Shown piece after piece: positions 8,862 to 20,927 of a stretch of 64,000 nt of DNA. Source of the stretch: Phenylobacterium haematophilum (GTDB lineage: Bacteria > Pseudomonadota > Alphaproteobacteria > Caulobacterales > Caulobacteraceae); contig NZ_JACIDK010000005.1 of the NCBI RefSeq assembly GCF_014196295.1, forward strand, positions 186,001 through 250,000, given 5' to 3'. The translations under genes were made by a program, and so were the position numbers. The notes beneath the pieces were generated by a model. It was given only the letters and a program-made list of their open reading frames with translations, had not been told where the DNA came from and ran no database searches. Numbering within the stretch: position 1 is the stretch's first letter; every line of letters begins with the position of its first letter.

Positions 8862-9896
8862 TCAGGCGCCCCAGAAACCGACGATCTTGCGGACTTCGGC
8901 CAGGGTCGGGGCGGCCGCAGCGCGGGCGCGCTCGGCGCCGTCCGCCAGGACGCGGTCGATCTCGGCCGGGTCGGCCATCAGGCGGCGCATTTCGTCGCCG
9001 ACCGGTCCCAGCTTGGCGACCGCGAGATCGGCGAGCTTGGGCTTGAAGGCGCCGAAGCCCTGTCCGGCGAACTCGGCCAGCACCTGCGCCGAAGTGCGGC
9101 CGTCGAGGGCGGCGTAGATGCCGACCAGATTCTCGGCCTCCGGACGCGCCTTCAGCTCGTCGAGGGTTTCCGGCAGCGGCTCGGGATCGGTCTTCGCCTT
9201 GCGGACCTTCTGGGCGATGGCGTCCGCCTCGTCGAGCAGGTTGAGCCGCGAGTTGTCCGACGGATCGGACTTGCTCATCTTCGCCGAACCGTCGCGCAGC
9301 GACATGATCCGGGCGCCCGGCCCCTGGGTCAGGGCGTCGGGCAGCGGGAAGTAACCCGGGACCTCGAAGTCGTGGTTGAACTTCGCGGCGACATCGCGGG
9401 TCAGTTCGAGATGCTGGCGCTGGTCGTCGCCGACCGGCACCTGGGTCGCCTTGTAGAGCAGGATGTCGGCGGCCTGCAGCACCGGGTAGGTGTAGAGGCC
9501 GACGCTCGAGCGCTCCTTGTGCTTGCCCGACTTCTCCTTGAACTGGGTCATCCGGTCGAGCCAGCCGAGGCGGGCGACGCAGTTGAAGATCCAGGCCAGC
9601 TCGGCGTGCTGCGGCACGGCCGACTGCGGGAAGATCGTCGCGACCTTGGGATCCAGGCCCGAGGCGAGATAAGCGGCGGTGATCTCGCGCACCTGGCCTG
9701 CCAGCAGCTTCGGATCCTGCCAAACGGTGATGGCGTGCAGGTCGGCGACGAAGATGAAGGTCTCCACCTCGTGCTGCAGTCGAGCGAACTTCACCAGCGC
9801 GCCGAGATAGTTGCCAAGGTGCAGAGCGCCGGACGGCTGAACGCCGGACAGCACGCGTTGGGGACCGCTGTAGGCGGGGGGAGCTTGGTCAGTCAT
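8862..9896 (-). CDS. trpS: Tryptophanyl-tRNA synthetase
   Basis: Class I aminoacyl-tRNA synthetase charging tRNA-Trp. The 344-aa protein shows the HIGH-type motif in [15 protein letters not shown] (about residues 24-38) and the KMSKS loop in [14 protein letters not shown] (about 205-218), both intact. Length matches bacterial TrpRS. The ATG at 9896 precedes [23 protein letters not shown], the conserved start of the domain. It reads in the same direction as murJ, whose stop is 147 bases upstream; the gap holds no convincing gene. Confidence 0.97.
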   Translation of the reverse strand: MTDQAPPAYSGPQRVLSGVQPSGALHLGNYLGALVKFARLQHEVETFIFVADLHAITVWQDPKLLAGQVREITAAYLASGLDPKVATIFPQSAVPQHAELAWIFNCVARLGWLDRMTQFKEKSGKHKERSSVGLYTYPVLQAADILLYKATQVPVGDDQRQHLELTRDVAAKFNHDFEVPGYFPLPDALTQGPGARIMSLRDGSAKMSKSDPSDNSRLNLLDEADAIAQKVRKAKTDPEPLPETLDELKARPEAENLVGIYAALDGRTSAQVLAEFAGQGFGAFKPKLADLAVAKLGPVGDEMRRLMADPAEIDRVLADGAERARAAAAPTLAEVRKIVGFWGA

Positions 9897-10043
9897 GGGA
9901 TCGGCTTCCGAAGGGCGTAGACAGGCAGGCGCGCAGAATCGCGCCGGGAAAGGCGAGGATCAGGCGCTACGCCATCGCCACGTGTTTCGTCCGCTAGCCA
10001 TGGTCCCAGCGAATAAGGCCTGGGGCGGCGGACCGCAAGCCCG

Positions 10044-11699
10044 TCAGAGGTCGGCCGAGACCGCAGCGTCGCCCGGACGTCGGCGCAAGGCGGCCTTGAT
10101 CTCGCTGGGCGTGATTCCGCGGAAGGCCAGCAGCAGCAGGCCGTAGACCGCAACCCCGACGGCGGCGACGGCGAGCACCGCGATCTCCTTGGCCCCCAGC
10201 CCGACGACGTGGAAGCCGCGCAGCGGCGCCTCGAGCCAGGCCCGCTCGTGCGAGGCGAAGGCGAGCAGCGCGCCGAAGGCGGCGCTGGCCGCCACAATGC
10301 GGCCGATGCGGCTCCAGGCGGCCTTGGTCGGCGAATAGTCGCCCCGCTTGGCCAGCAGCAGCACCATCTGGGCGACGTTGATCCAGGCCGCCGCGCTGGT
10401 CGCCGCAGCGATGCCCTTAACCCCGATGACCTGGAACAGCGCCAGGCCGAGGACGATGTTCACCGCCACGGAGATCAGGCCAAAGCGCATCGGCGCCTTG
10501 GTGTCGGCCCTCGCAAAGAAGGCCGGCTGCAGCACGCGGGCGAGCACGAAGGCCGGCACGCCCCAGCCGTAGTTGAGGAGGATCCAGCCGGTCTGGCGGG
10601 CGTCTTCAACGGTGAAGGCGCCGCGGGTGAACAGGCCGTCGATCAGGAAGAACGGCATGGCGATCAGCGCCGCCGCCGCCGGGGCGGTCAGGGCCAGCGA
10701 GAAGATCACCGCCTGGTCGGTGGCGGCCTGGGCGTCGTCATGGTCCTTGGCCTGGATGGCGCTGGAGAGCCGCGGCAGCAGGGCCACGCTCACCGCCACC
10801 CCGATCAGGCCGAGCGGCAGCTGGTAGAGCCGGGCGGCGACCTCGGTCCAGGCGCGGCCGCCGGCCACCTGAGAGGCGAGGATGCCGGAGATGAAGATGT
10901 TGATCTGGACGGCGCTCGCGGCGATCGCGCCGGGCACCGCGAGCGCAATCAGCGCCTTGATTTCAGGCGTAAGCGACGGCCAACGCAGGCGGATATGGGC
11001 GCCGCACTTGCGCGCGCCCCACCACAGCAGGCCCGCCTGGAAGACGCCGGCGATCGGAATGGCGATGGAAGCGGCGTAGGCGGCCAGGATCGGATCGTCC
11101 TGCGGGATCACCGCGATCAGCATCACCAGGTTCAGAATGGTCGGAAAGACGCCGGTGATGATGAACCGGCGGTGGGCGTTGAGCACGCCCGACAGCAGCG
11201 CGCCGATCGCCATGCACGGCAGGTACGGCATGCTGATCTGGGTCAGCACGATCGCCAGCTTGAACTTGGCCGGATCCGAGGCGTAGCCTGGGTTGATCAC
11301 GTACATCAGCCACGGCATGGCCAGTTGCGCGGCCAGGGTGATGGCGATGGTCGCCGCCGCCAACGTGGCGAGCGCGTCGGAGGCGATGCGGTCGGCCTCG
11401 GCCTGGCCCTCGCCGGTCAGGGTCTTGGTGTAGGACGGGATGAACGCCGAGGAGAACGCCCCCTCGGCGAAGATCCGCCGGAACAGGTTCGGGAAGGCCA
11501 GCGCCGTGTAGTAGGCGTCGGCGGCGATGGTCGCGCTGGCGCCCAGGCGCGCCGTCAACACCAGGTCCCGCGCAAGCCCCATGAACCGACTGATCAGGGT
11601 CAGGCCTGACAGCAGCAGGGATGAACGGATGAGTCCGCTCTTGGCGGCAGGAGTGGCGGCTGCGGTCACGGGGGTTGGTGTGCGCTTATGCGGCCGCAC
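10044..11699 (-). CDS. murJ: Lipid II flippase MurJ
   Basis: Inner-membrane MOP-superfamily protein that moves lipid II to the periplasmic face for peptidoglycan synthesis. The 551-aa sequence is hydrophobic throughout, consistent with about 14 membrane helices, and holds the conserved first-helix stretch LISRFMGLARDLVLTARLG and the loop RRIFAEGAFSSAFIPSYT. The start is a GTG at 11699, 16 bases after the glnD stop; another GTG at 11669 is possible, since residues 1-20 are low-complexity. Position after glnD (glnD-murJ-trpS) matches the known Caulobacter order. Confidence 0.93.
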   Translation of the reverse strand: MRPHKRTPTPVTAAATPAAKSGLIRSSLLLSGLTLISRFMGLARDLVLTARLGASATIAADAYYTALAFPNLFRRIFAEGAFSSAFIPSYTKTLTGEGQAEADRIASDALATLAAATIAITLAAQLAMPWLMYVINPGYASDPAKFKLAIVLTQISMPYLPCMAIGALLSGVLNAHRRFIITGVFPTILNLVMLIAVIPQDDPILAAYAASIAIPIAGVFQAGLLWWGARKCGAHIRLRWPSLTPEIKALIALAVPGAIAASAVQINIFISGILASQVAGGRAWTEVAARLYQLPLGLIGVAVSVALLPRLSSAIQAKDHDDAQAATDQAVIFSLALTAPAAAALIAMPFFLIDGLFTRGAFTVEDARQTGWILLNYGWGVPAFVLARVLQPAFFARADTKAPMRFGLISVAVNIVLGLALFQVIGVKGIAAATSAAAWINVAQMVLLLAKRGDYSPTKAAWSRIGRIVAASAAFGALLAFASHERAWLEAPLRGFHVVGLGAKEIAVLAVAAVGVAVYGLLLLAFRGITPSEIKAALRRRPGDAAVSADL

Positions 11700-11715
11700 C
11701 GGTCAAGCCGCCCCG

Positions 11716-14535
11716 TCAGCGCGCGACGCTAGCGCGCGCCTTCTGCAGATTGGCGCGCGGTTTGGGCGCCGCGGCCTCCACTTCCTCAAGCGCCGCCATC
11801 AGGTGCGACTTGAGCGCGGCCATCCGCTTCGGATCGGTAAGTTTTCCGCCGTCGCGCTCGGTCACGTAGAATGCGTCGACCGCCCGCTCGCCATAGCCGT
11901 CGATGTGGGCCGAGAGGATCGAGAGACCAGCGTCGGCGAGATTGCGCGCCAGGGCGACGAGCAGGCCGGGGCGATCGCGGCCGGACGCCTCGACCACGGT
12001 CGAAACCTCGGACGCTTCGTTGTCGAGCATGACAGTCGGGGTGATGGTGAACGCTGCCGCGCGGCCGAAGTCGGTCACTCGCCGCGGCTCGGACTTGGTC
12101 AGCTCGCCGCGGCCGGCGGCGGCGAGCGCATCGGCCAGCTTGGTCAGCGAGCGCGGATTGTCGGCGCCATAGGCCGCGCCAGTGGCGTCCTGCACGTAGA
12201 AGACGTCGAGCGCCTGACCCTGGCGGGAGGTGAACACCCGAGCCCCGACGATGTTGGCGCCGGCTGCGGTGACCGCGGCGGCCAGGTCGACGAACAGGCG
12301 CGAGCGGTCAGGAGCGGCGATCACCACCTCGGAAGCATTGAGGCCCGGCCGAATGTGGCCTTCCGCCGCCGCGCCGCGGTCGGCGGCGCGACGGGCGAGG
12401 TCGGCGTGGACCAGGATCTCGGCGTCGGAGAACGAGGTGAAGTAGGCGTCTTCCATCGCCTGCACCCAGTCGGTGGCGGAGGGGTCGGCGGCGATCAGGC
12501 GCACGCGCGCGTCGTAGGCGGCGTTCTCGTGATAGCGGCGGATGGCGGCGGCGGCGTCGGAGCCGCGGCCGCCGCGGAACACCGCTTCGGTCGCGCCATA
12601 GAGTTCGCGCATCAGCTGGCCTTTCCAGCCGTTCCAGACCCCCGGCCCGACGGCGCGGATATCGGCGACGGTCAGGACCAGCAGCAGGCGCAGCCGCTCG
12701 GGCGTCTCCACGATGCGGGCGAAGTCCGCGACGGTGCGCGGGTCGGAGACGTCGCGCTTCTGGGCGTAATCGCTCATCACCAGATGGTGCTCGACCAGCC
12801 AGGCGACCATTTCGATGCGCTTGCGATCCAGGCCGAGCCGCTCGCAGGCCGAGCGCGCGGCGCGGGCCCCGGCCTTTTCCTGGCCCCCCGCCCCGCCCTT
12901 GCCCGTATCGTGCAGCAGCATGGCCAGGAACAGCGCCTCGCGGTCGTCGATCAGGGGCATGACCGCAGTCGAGAGCGGGTGGTCCTCGGCGAAGCGGCCG
13001 TTGGCGATGTCGGCGATGACGCCGACCGCCCGCAGCGTGTGCTCGTCCACCGTGTACGAGTGGTACATGTTGAACTGCATCTGGGCGACGATGCGCCCCC
13101 ACTCCGGGATGAAGCGGCCGAGCACGTCGGCGTCGTTCATCATCGACAGCGCCCGCTGCGGATCGCGGCCATGGGCCAGGATGTCGAGGAACACCTTGGC
13201 CGCGGCGGGATCGCGACGGACCTTGGAACCGATGATGCTGGCGCAGCGGCTGGCGGCGGTGAAGGCGTCCGGGTGCAGGTCGAGGTCGCGCTGGTCGGCC
13301 AGCCGGAACAGCCGCAGCAGGTTCACCGGATCGCGCTCGAACACCTGCGGGCCGTCGACGTTGAGGCGTCCGCCCTCCTCGTGGAAGCCGGGATCCAGCT
13401 TCTTGCGCTTGGCCTTGCTGCGGCCGGGGATCAGCCGCGACAGCCCCTTGGGCTGCTGCTTGATCTGCTCTGCCTCGAGCTTGGCGGCGAACACCCGGGT
13501 GAGCGCCCCGACCTCCTTCGCGATCAGGAAGTAACGGCGCATGAACCGCTCGACCGCCGGCGCGTCGCCGCGGTCGCCATAGCCCATCCGCCGGGCGATC
13601 TCGGGCTGCAGATCGAAGGTCAGCCGCTCCTCGGGCCGGCCGGTGGCGAAATGCAGATGACAACGTACGGCCCAGAGGAAGTCGAACGCCTTGATGAAGG
13701 CCGCGACCTCCTTGCGGTCGAACATGTCCAGCTGGACGAAGCCGTCGACGTGGCTGACCGGGTGCAGGTACTGGGCGATCCAGAACAGGGTGTTGAGGTC
13801 GCGCAGGCCCCCCTTCCCTTCCTTGACGTTCGGCTCGACCAGATAACGGCTGGCGCCGGCGCGCTCCTGGCGGATGTCGCGCTCCTTGAGCTTGGCGGCG
13901 ACGAACTGAGCGGCGGTGCCCCTGACGACCTCGGCGCGGAAACGCTGGAACAGCTCATCGGCCAGTGCGGCGTCGCCGCTGAGCTGGCGCGCCTCCAGGA
14001 TCGAAGTGCGGATCGTGTAGTCCTCGCGGCTGAGCTTCAGGCACTCCTCGATCGTGCGCGAGGCGTGACCGACTTTGAAGCCGAGATCCCAGAGGGCGTA
14101 GAGCATGTACTCGATCACGCTCTCAGTGTGGGCGGTCTGCTTGTAAGGGCGAAGGAACAGCAGATCGAGATCGGAAAACGGGGCCAGCGTCCCGCGGCCG
14201 TACCCGCCGACCGCCATCAGCGCCAAGCGCTCGCCCTCGGTCGGGTTGCGGGCCCGGAAGACGTGGACGGTGGTGAAATCGTAAAGCGCGGTGACGACCT
14301 CGTCGGTGACCCCGGACAGCAGCCGGGCGGTCTCGATCCCGCCGGCGCCGTTCTCAAGCCGCTCCTTGGCGATCATCCGGCCGCGGAACAGGGCCTGCTT
14401 GAGGATGTCGAGCGCCCGGCGGCGCTGTTCCTGTTCGTCGCCGGCCGCGTCGAGGGCGGCGGCGGACAACTGGGCGCGCAGGCGCACGCCGTCGACGACG
14501 TATTCCAGGCGGGTGGGTCGGAGGCGGGGCGGCAT
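11716..14535 (-). CDS. glnD: [Protein-PII] uridylyltransferase / UMP-removing enzyme GlnD
   Basis: Bifunctional nitrogen sensor that uridylylates PII when glutamine is low and removes UMP when it is high. The 939-aa protein has, in order, a nucleotidyltransferase domain (GGYGRGTLAPFSDLDLLFL, about residues 108-126), a PII-uridylyltransferase helical region, an HD hydrolase domain (AMLLHDTGKGGAGGQ, about 538-552) and two C-terminal ACT domains (RSRLFVDLAAAVTAAGANIVG, RPGLLVALARNLADAGLSI) that bind glutamine. I start at the ATG 14535 (MPPRLRPTRLEYVVDG) rather than 23 codons upstream, because the leading segment does not look like the family. A very long antisense frame across this gene is a high-GC shadow. 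Confidence 0.95.
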   Translation of the reverse strand: MPPRLRPTRLEYVVDGVRLRAQLSAAALDAAGDEQEQRRRALDILKQALFRGRMIAKERLENGAGGIETARLLSGVTDEVVTALYDFTTVHVFRARNPTEGERLALMAVGGYGRGTLAPFSDLDLLFLRPYKQTAHTESVIEYMLYALWDLGFKVGHASRTIEECLKLSREDYTIRTSILEARQLSGDAALADELFQRFRAEVVRGTAAQFVAAKLKERDIRQERAGASRYLVEPNVKEGKGGLRDLNTLFWIAQYLHPVSHVDGFVQLDMFDRKEVAAFIKAFDFLWAVRCHLHFATGRPEERLTFDLQPEIARRMGYGDRGDAPAVERFMRRYFLIAKEVGALTRVFAAKLEAEQIKQQPKGLSRLIPGRSKAKRKKLDPGFHEEGGRLNVDGPQVFERDPVNLLRLFRLADQRDLDLHPDAFTAASRCASIIGSKVRRDPAAAKVFLDILAHGRDPQRALSMMNDADVLGRFIPEWGRIVAQMQFNMYHSYTVDEHTLRAVGVIADIANGRFAEDHPLSTAVMPLIDDREALFLAMLLHDTGKGGAGGQEKAGARAARSACERLGLDRKRIEMVAWLVEHHLVMSDYAQKRDVSDPRTVADFARIVETPERLRLLLVLTVADIRAVGPGVWNGWKGQLMRELYGATEAVFRGGRGSDAAAAIRRYHENAAYDARVRLIAADPSATDWVQAMEDAYFTSFSDAEILVHADLARRAADRGAAAEGHIRPGLNASEVVIAAPDRSRLFVDLAAAVTAAGANIVGARVFTSRQGQALDVFYVQDATGAAYGADNPRSLTKLADALAAAGRGELTKSEPRRVTDFGRAAAFTITPTVMLDNEASEVSTVVEASGRDRPGLLVALARNLADAGLSILSAHIDGYGERAVDAFYVTERDGGKLTDPKRMAALKSHLMAALEEVEAAAPKPRANLQKARASVAR

Positions 14536-14793
14536 GACGTGGATATAATCACTTCCGGTAGCTGCGGCATCCTCTCCTCTGAGCGGCGCCGAGACCAGGG
14601 CCAAACCGAACCCGCACCCGACGGCGAGAATATCGGCGGCGCCTGAAAATCGTCCCGACCACAGCGGATTCGGGGTCCGCGATTCAGTTTTTCGTCTCAG
14701 TTCGCGAAGACTTGGGCTGATTGGGAAACTGCTTACCCATCCTTAACCACGGCCACCCAAGGACTGCGGCAGCGGGTTTTGGTGGAGCGGATT

Positions 14794-16275
14794 ATGACGG
14801 GTAAGAGCCTGGACGGGCGCCTGGAGTTCATGCAGGTGACGCCGGAGACCCGCAAGACGCTGCGCGCGACCCGGTCGCTGATCTCCGAGAAGCTGCCCGG
14901 CGCGCTCGACCACTTCTACGCCCAGGTCCGCGCGACGCCCGAAACCAAGGTGCACTTCCGCGACGACGGCCACATCACCAAGGCCCAGAACGCCCAGCTG
15001 CGCCATTGGCAGGGCATCGCCTCGGGAGAATTCACCGCCGACTACGCCAAGTCAGTGCAGACCATCGGCGCGGTGCACGCGCGCATCGGGCTTGAGCCGC
15101 GCTGGTACATCGGCGGCTACGCGCTGGTTCTGGAACAGCTGGTGCGCGCCGTGGTCGCCGAGAAGGGCGCCAAGGGCTTCGGCGCCAAGGCCAAGAACGC
15201 AGAGCTGGCCGAAACGCTGTCGGCGCTGATCAAGGGCGCCATGCTCGACATGAGCCTGGTGCTGGACGTCTATTTCGAGGCCGCCGAGGCCGACCGCGCC
15301 AAGGCCGAGGCCGAGAAGGCCCGCTCGGCCGCCGAGCAGGCGACAGTGGTGCGCAGCCTGGCCGCGGCGCTGTCGGGTCTGGCCCGCGGCGACCTGACCA
15401 GCCGCATCGAGACCCCGCTGTCGGGCGACTACGCCCAGCTGCGCGACGATTTCAACGGCGCGGTCGGCGAGCTGCACGGCGCGATCGCCGCGGTGGTGGA
15501 CTCCGTCTCGGCGGTGACCGCCACGGTCGGCCAGATGAAGAGCTCGGGCGACGACCTGGCGCGGCGCACCGAAAACCAGGCCGCCAGCCTGGAGGAGACC
15601 GCCGCCGCGGTCGAAGAGATCACCGTCACCGTCCAGCGCGCCGCCGAGACCGCCCGCCAGACTTCCGGCGCGGTGGCCGACGCCCACAAGGAGGCTGAGA
15701 CCAGCGCCCCGGTGGTCGAGGCGGCGATCTCGGCCATGGGCCAGATCGAGGACTCCTCCAAGCAGATCAGCCAGATCATCGGCGTGATCGACGAGATCGC
15801 CTTCCAGACCAACCTGCTGGCGCTGAACGCCGGGGTCGAGGCGGCCCGGGCGGGCGAGGCCGGGCGCGGCTTCGCCGTCGTCGCCTCCGAGGTCCGGGCC
15901 CTGGCCCAACGCTCGGCTGACGCCGCCAAGGAGATCAAGACCCTGATCAGCGCCTCGAGCGAGCAGGTCAGCCAGGGGGTCAATCTGGTCGGCGAGACCG
16001 GCCAGGCCTTGGGGCGCATCGTCGGCCGCGTGACCGAGGTGCACGGCCTGGTGGCCGACATCTCCAGCTCGGCCCAGGAACAGGCCGTCGGCCTCGGCCA
16101 AGTCAACAGCGCCGTCAATGAGATGGACCGCGTCACCCAGCAGAATGCCGGCATGGTGCTGGAGACCGCGCACGCGGCGGCCGACCTGGCGCGCGAGGCC
16201 CAGATCCTGTCGCAGCTGATCGGCCGGTTCCGGCTGGCGACCGGCGCCTCGGCCGCCGCCCGCCGCGCGGCCTAG
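14794..16275 (+). CDS. Protoglobin-type (globin-coupled) methyl-accepting chemotaxis protein
   Basis: A 493-aa soluble chemoreceptor. Residues 1-160 are a protoglobin sensor domain with the proximal histidine His95 in [17 protein letters not shown], so it should bind haem and sense oxygen or a similar gas. A charged coiled linker (about 165-190) and a HAMP-like [18 protein letters not shown] follow, then a methyl-accepting signalling domain with the hairpin tip [20 protein letters not shown]. There is no membrane helix, so it is a cytoplasmic HemAT-like aerotaxis receptor. The ATG at 14794 has GGAG 6 bases upstream; an alternative TTG five codons earlier is less likely. The 258-base gap to divergent glnD should hold promoters for both. 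Its TAG stop shares the CTAG at 16272-16275 with the convergent HAD gene. Confidence 0.92.
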   Translation: MTGKSLDGRLEFMQVTPETRKTLRATRSLISEKLPGALDHFYAQVRATPETKVHFRDDGHITKAQNAQLRHWQGIASGEFTADYAKSVQTIGAVHARIGLEPRWYIGGYALVLEQLVRAVVAEKGAKGFGAKAKNAELAETLSALIKGAMLDMSLVLDVYFEAAEADRAKAEAEKARSAAEQATVVRSLAAALSGLARGDLTSRIETPLSGDYAQLRDDFNGAVGELHGAIAAVVDSVSAVTATVGQMKSSGDDLARRTENQAASLEETAAAVEEITVTVQRAAETARQTSGAVADAHKEAETSAPVVEAAISAMGQIEDSSKQISQIIGVIDEIAFQTNLLALNAGVEAARAGEAGRGFAVVASEVRALAQRSADAAKEIKTLISASSEQVSQGVNLVGETGQALGRIVGRVTEVHGLVADISSSAQEQAVGLGQVNSAVNEMDRVTQQNAGMVLETAHAAADLAREAQILSQLIGRFRLATGASAAARRAA

Positions 16276-16861
16276 GCGCCCGCCATCAGATCCGCCAGCC
16301 GCTCGCGGCCGGTCCAGAGCGCGGCCTTCCAGCCGCGGGCCTGGGCGGCCTGCACGTTGGCGACCTTGTCGTCGATGAAGAAGAGCTCGCCCGGCGCATA
16401 GCCGGTGCGCGCCTCGATCGCCGCATAGAACCCGTCGGCCGGCTTGGCGTGGCCGAGATCGGCCGCGTAGTGGATGGCGTCGAAGCGATCCTTCAGGCCC
16501 ATCTCGTTCCAGAGATAGGCGGCGCGCTCGTGCTCCTGCACGGTCGCCAGATGCAACGCATAGCCCTGGGCGCGGACAGCGGCCAGCTGGTCCAGCAGGC
16601 CGTGGTCGAGGTGGCTATCGTGCTCGAACCAATAGGCGCAGAGCTCGTCGCAACTGAGGTGCGGGGCGATCCTCGCCAGCACCGGAGCCAGCCGATCGCG
16701 CAGAGCCGCGCGGCCATGGACGATGTCGTGAAAGTTCGGTTCGAAGAATTGAGCTTGGAGGTCCTCGATCTTGAGGCCGAGATCGCGCTCCAGATTGGCC
16801 GACCAGCCCTTCGGATCCGGATGCACGACGATAACCCCGTCCACATCGACCATCAGCGCCT

Positions 16862-16865
<4 letters not shown>
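16272..16865 (-). CDS. HAD-family hydrolase
   Basis: A 197-aa haloacid-dehalogenase-superfamily protein. Motif I is [10 protein letters not shown] (nucleophile Asp in DxDGV near residue 7), the conserved Lys lies in [13 protein letters not shown], and the final acidic motif is [14 protein letters not shown]. The segment between motifs I and II is helical, as in subfamily I phosphatases. Substrate unknown. Its ATG overlaps the mutS TGA (ATGA at 16862-16865), so it is translated downstream of mutS; the stop overlaps the chemoreceptor stop. Confidence 0.85.
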
Positions 16866-19546
<2,681 letters not shown>

Positions 19547-19561
19547 GGGTCAGCGGAAGCT

Positions 19562-19611
19562 AGAGCCCTTTAGCCTTGGGTGGAATCACCCAAGGTGTCT
19601 GAAAGGGCTCT
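19562..19611. repeat. Near-perfect two-stage inverted repeat upstream of mutS
   Basis: Outer arms AGAGCCCTTT (19562-19571) and AAAGGGCTCT (19602-19611) pair perfectly over 10 bases; inner arms CCTTGGGTG (19574-19582) and CACCCAAGG (19587-19595) pair over 9 bases around a GAAT loop. It lies 16 bases upstream of the mutS ATG on the minus strand, between mutS and the plus-strand GNAT gene. As RNA it would fold in either direction. It could regulate mutS or be a mobile intergenic repeat; no T run follows on the plus strand. Confidence 0.7.
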
Positions 19612-19680
19612 TATCCATAGATTTTGAGCGCGACGGTCGCCGAAACCGGCTTCCACTTTCGGCTGTGGCGCGAGTGAGGC
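19612..19680. repeat. Possible dispersed short alphaproteobacterial repeat
   Basis: The stretch ATTTTGAGCGCGACGGTCGC followed by CGAAACCGGCTTCCACTTTC resembles the short intergenic elements (GAGCGCG ... CCGGTTTCCAC) found repeatedly in alphaproteobacterial genomes. A related fragment (GTGGAAACCGGTTCGGATGC) is seen at 37705-37725 between the DUF3576 and leuS genes. Only these two copies are noticed in the window. Confidence 0.35.
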
Positions 19681-19769
19681 CCGCGCGATCCGTCACCCCT
19701 GGCAGGCGCGTAGAGACCCTTGAACCGCCGCCAGCGACTTCCAAGCTGTGTCTAAGTGAGGAGCCGCAC

Positions 19770-20297
19770 TTGCCGCACGTAATCTTCCCCGCTGGGCCGG
19801 ACGACGCGGAGGACCTGGCGCGTGTGCATATCGCCGCCTGGCGCGAGACCTATCCCGGGCTGCTGCCGGACTCCTACCTCGCGCGCATGTCCGTCCCGGT
19901 CTATACGCGGCGCTTCCGGGCCGGACTGCTGCGTCCGCGCGAGCAGGAAGCGACGCTGGTCGCGGCCGACCGATCGCGGCTGGTCGGCTACGCCTCAGGC
20001 GGTCCGTCCCGATCACAGCGGCCAGGAGAAGCCGAGGTGATGACGCTCTACGTGTTGAAGGCGGCCCAGGGGCATGGCCTCGGCCGCGGCCTGATGGCCG
20101 GCATGGCGCGGGTGTTCGCCGCCAACGGGGCGACCAGCCTGATGCTGTCGGTGCTGCGCGACAACATCCCCGCGCGGCGGTTCTACGAACACCTCGGCGG
20201 GCTGGCCGACGCGCCGCGGCGCGAGCCGGGCCCGGGCGGCGTCACTCACGAGGTCAGCTATCGCTGGCCAGACATCCGCAGTCTGACCGGCGGCTAG
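19770..20297 (+). CDS. GNAT-family N-acetyltransferase
   Basis: A 175-aa acetyltransferase. Motif A is VMTLYVLKAAQGHGLGRGLM (Q/RxxGxG/A for acetyl-CoA), preceded by the amino-terminal ARVHIAAWRETYPGLLPDSYL segment found in GNATs of the family of putative peptide or drug acetyltransferases; MLSVLRDNIPARRFYEHLGG is motif B. I start at a TTG (19770) preceded by GAGGAG at a good distance; the open frame continues far upstream but through the repeat region. Substrate unknown. Its stop shares CTAG (20294-20297) with the convergent TetR gene. Confidence 0.82.
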   Translation: MPHVIFPAGPDDAEDLARVHIAAWRETYPGLLPDSYLARMSVPVYTRRFRAGLLRPREQEATLVAADRSRLVGYASGGPSRSQRPGEAEVMTLYVLKAAQGHGLGRGLMAGMARVFAANGATSLMLSVLRDNIPARRFYEHLGGLADAPRREPGPGGVTHEVSYRWPDIRSLTGG

Positions 20298-20890
20298 TCG
20301 GCCATCGTCGCAACGACGGCCCGGGCCATCGCGGCGACGACGCGCTGGGCGGCCTCCACCGACAGCCCCTGGTCCTCCCGCAGGCGTCGCCAGGCGTCAA
20401 AGCTGAGCGCCAGGTCGAGCGCTTCGAGCAGATCGCCGCCGAACGGGCCGAGCCCATCCAGATGTCGCAGCAACAGTTCGCGCTGCCGGGCGACGAAGGC
20501 CTGATGGCCGGCCGTGAGGCTGGGAGAACGCGAGCGGTTGGCGTCGGCGAAGGCCTTAGGGCGGGCGAGCTTCTCAAACACCACGGCCCGGCGGGCGACC
20601 AACTGGTCGAGACGCTCGGCCAGCGTTCCGCGGACCGGCTCGTCGTAGATCGGGGCCAGGCGCTCGTCCATGACCTGTTGCAAACCGCGGTGCAGGCCTT
20701 CGACGTCGTTGAACAGGCGGAAGACGGTGCGCACGCCGACGCCGGCGCGGACCGCCACCGCCTCTGCCGAAGGCTGCACCTCGCCGGCCTGGATCAGGTC
20801 GACCATCGCCTCGAGGATGCGCGCGCGGCTGGCGACGGCCCGCTCGCGGCGGCCGTCACGTTTCTCGATGGCTTCGACTGTGACGCTCAT
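20294..20890 (-). CDS. TetR/AcrR-family transcriptional regulator
   Basis: A 198-aa one-component regulator. The N-terminal HTH runs from ASRARILEAMVDLIQAGEVQ to RAGVGVRTVFRLFNDVEGLH (about residues 20-70), the classic TetR DNA-binding fold, although with a Phe-rich recognition helix (TVFRLF). The C-terminal ligand domain is all-helical and not assignable. No operator palindrome was found upstream; its target may be itself, as no divergent partner gene is adjacent (dnaJ lies upstream in the same direction, with its stop 38 bases away). Confidence 0.85.
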   Translation of the reverse strand: MSVTVEAIEKRDGRRERAVASRARILEAMVDLIQAGEVQPSAEAVAVRAGVGVRTVFRLFNDVEGLHRGLQQVMDERLAPIYDEPVRGTLAERLDQLVARRAVVFEKLARPKAFADANRSRSPSLTAGHQAFVARQRELLLRHLDGLGPFGGDLLEALDLALSFDAWRRLREDQGLSVEAAQRVVAAMARAVVATMAD

Positions 20891-20927
20891 CTGCCGTTGA
20901 TAGCCCGAGCGGGACGCAGCGACGGCG

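Noticed and set aside
11527-14646. Long plus-strand open frame (over 1000 codons) antisense to glnD
   Set aside because: Composition is low-complexity, Arg/Gly/Ala-rich, without recognisable domains; it follows from third-position GC in glnD, which is itself intact with all domains.
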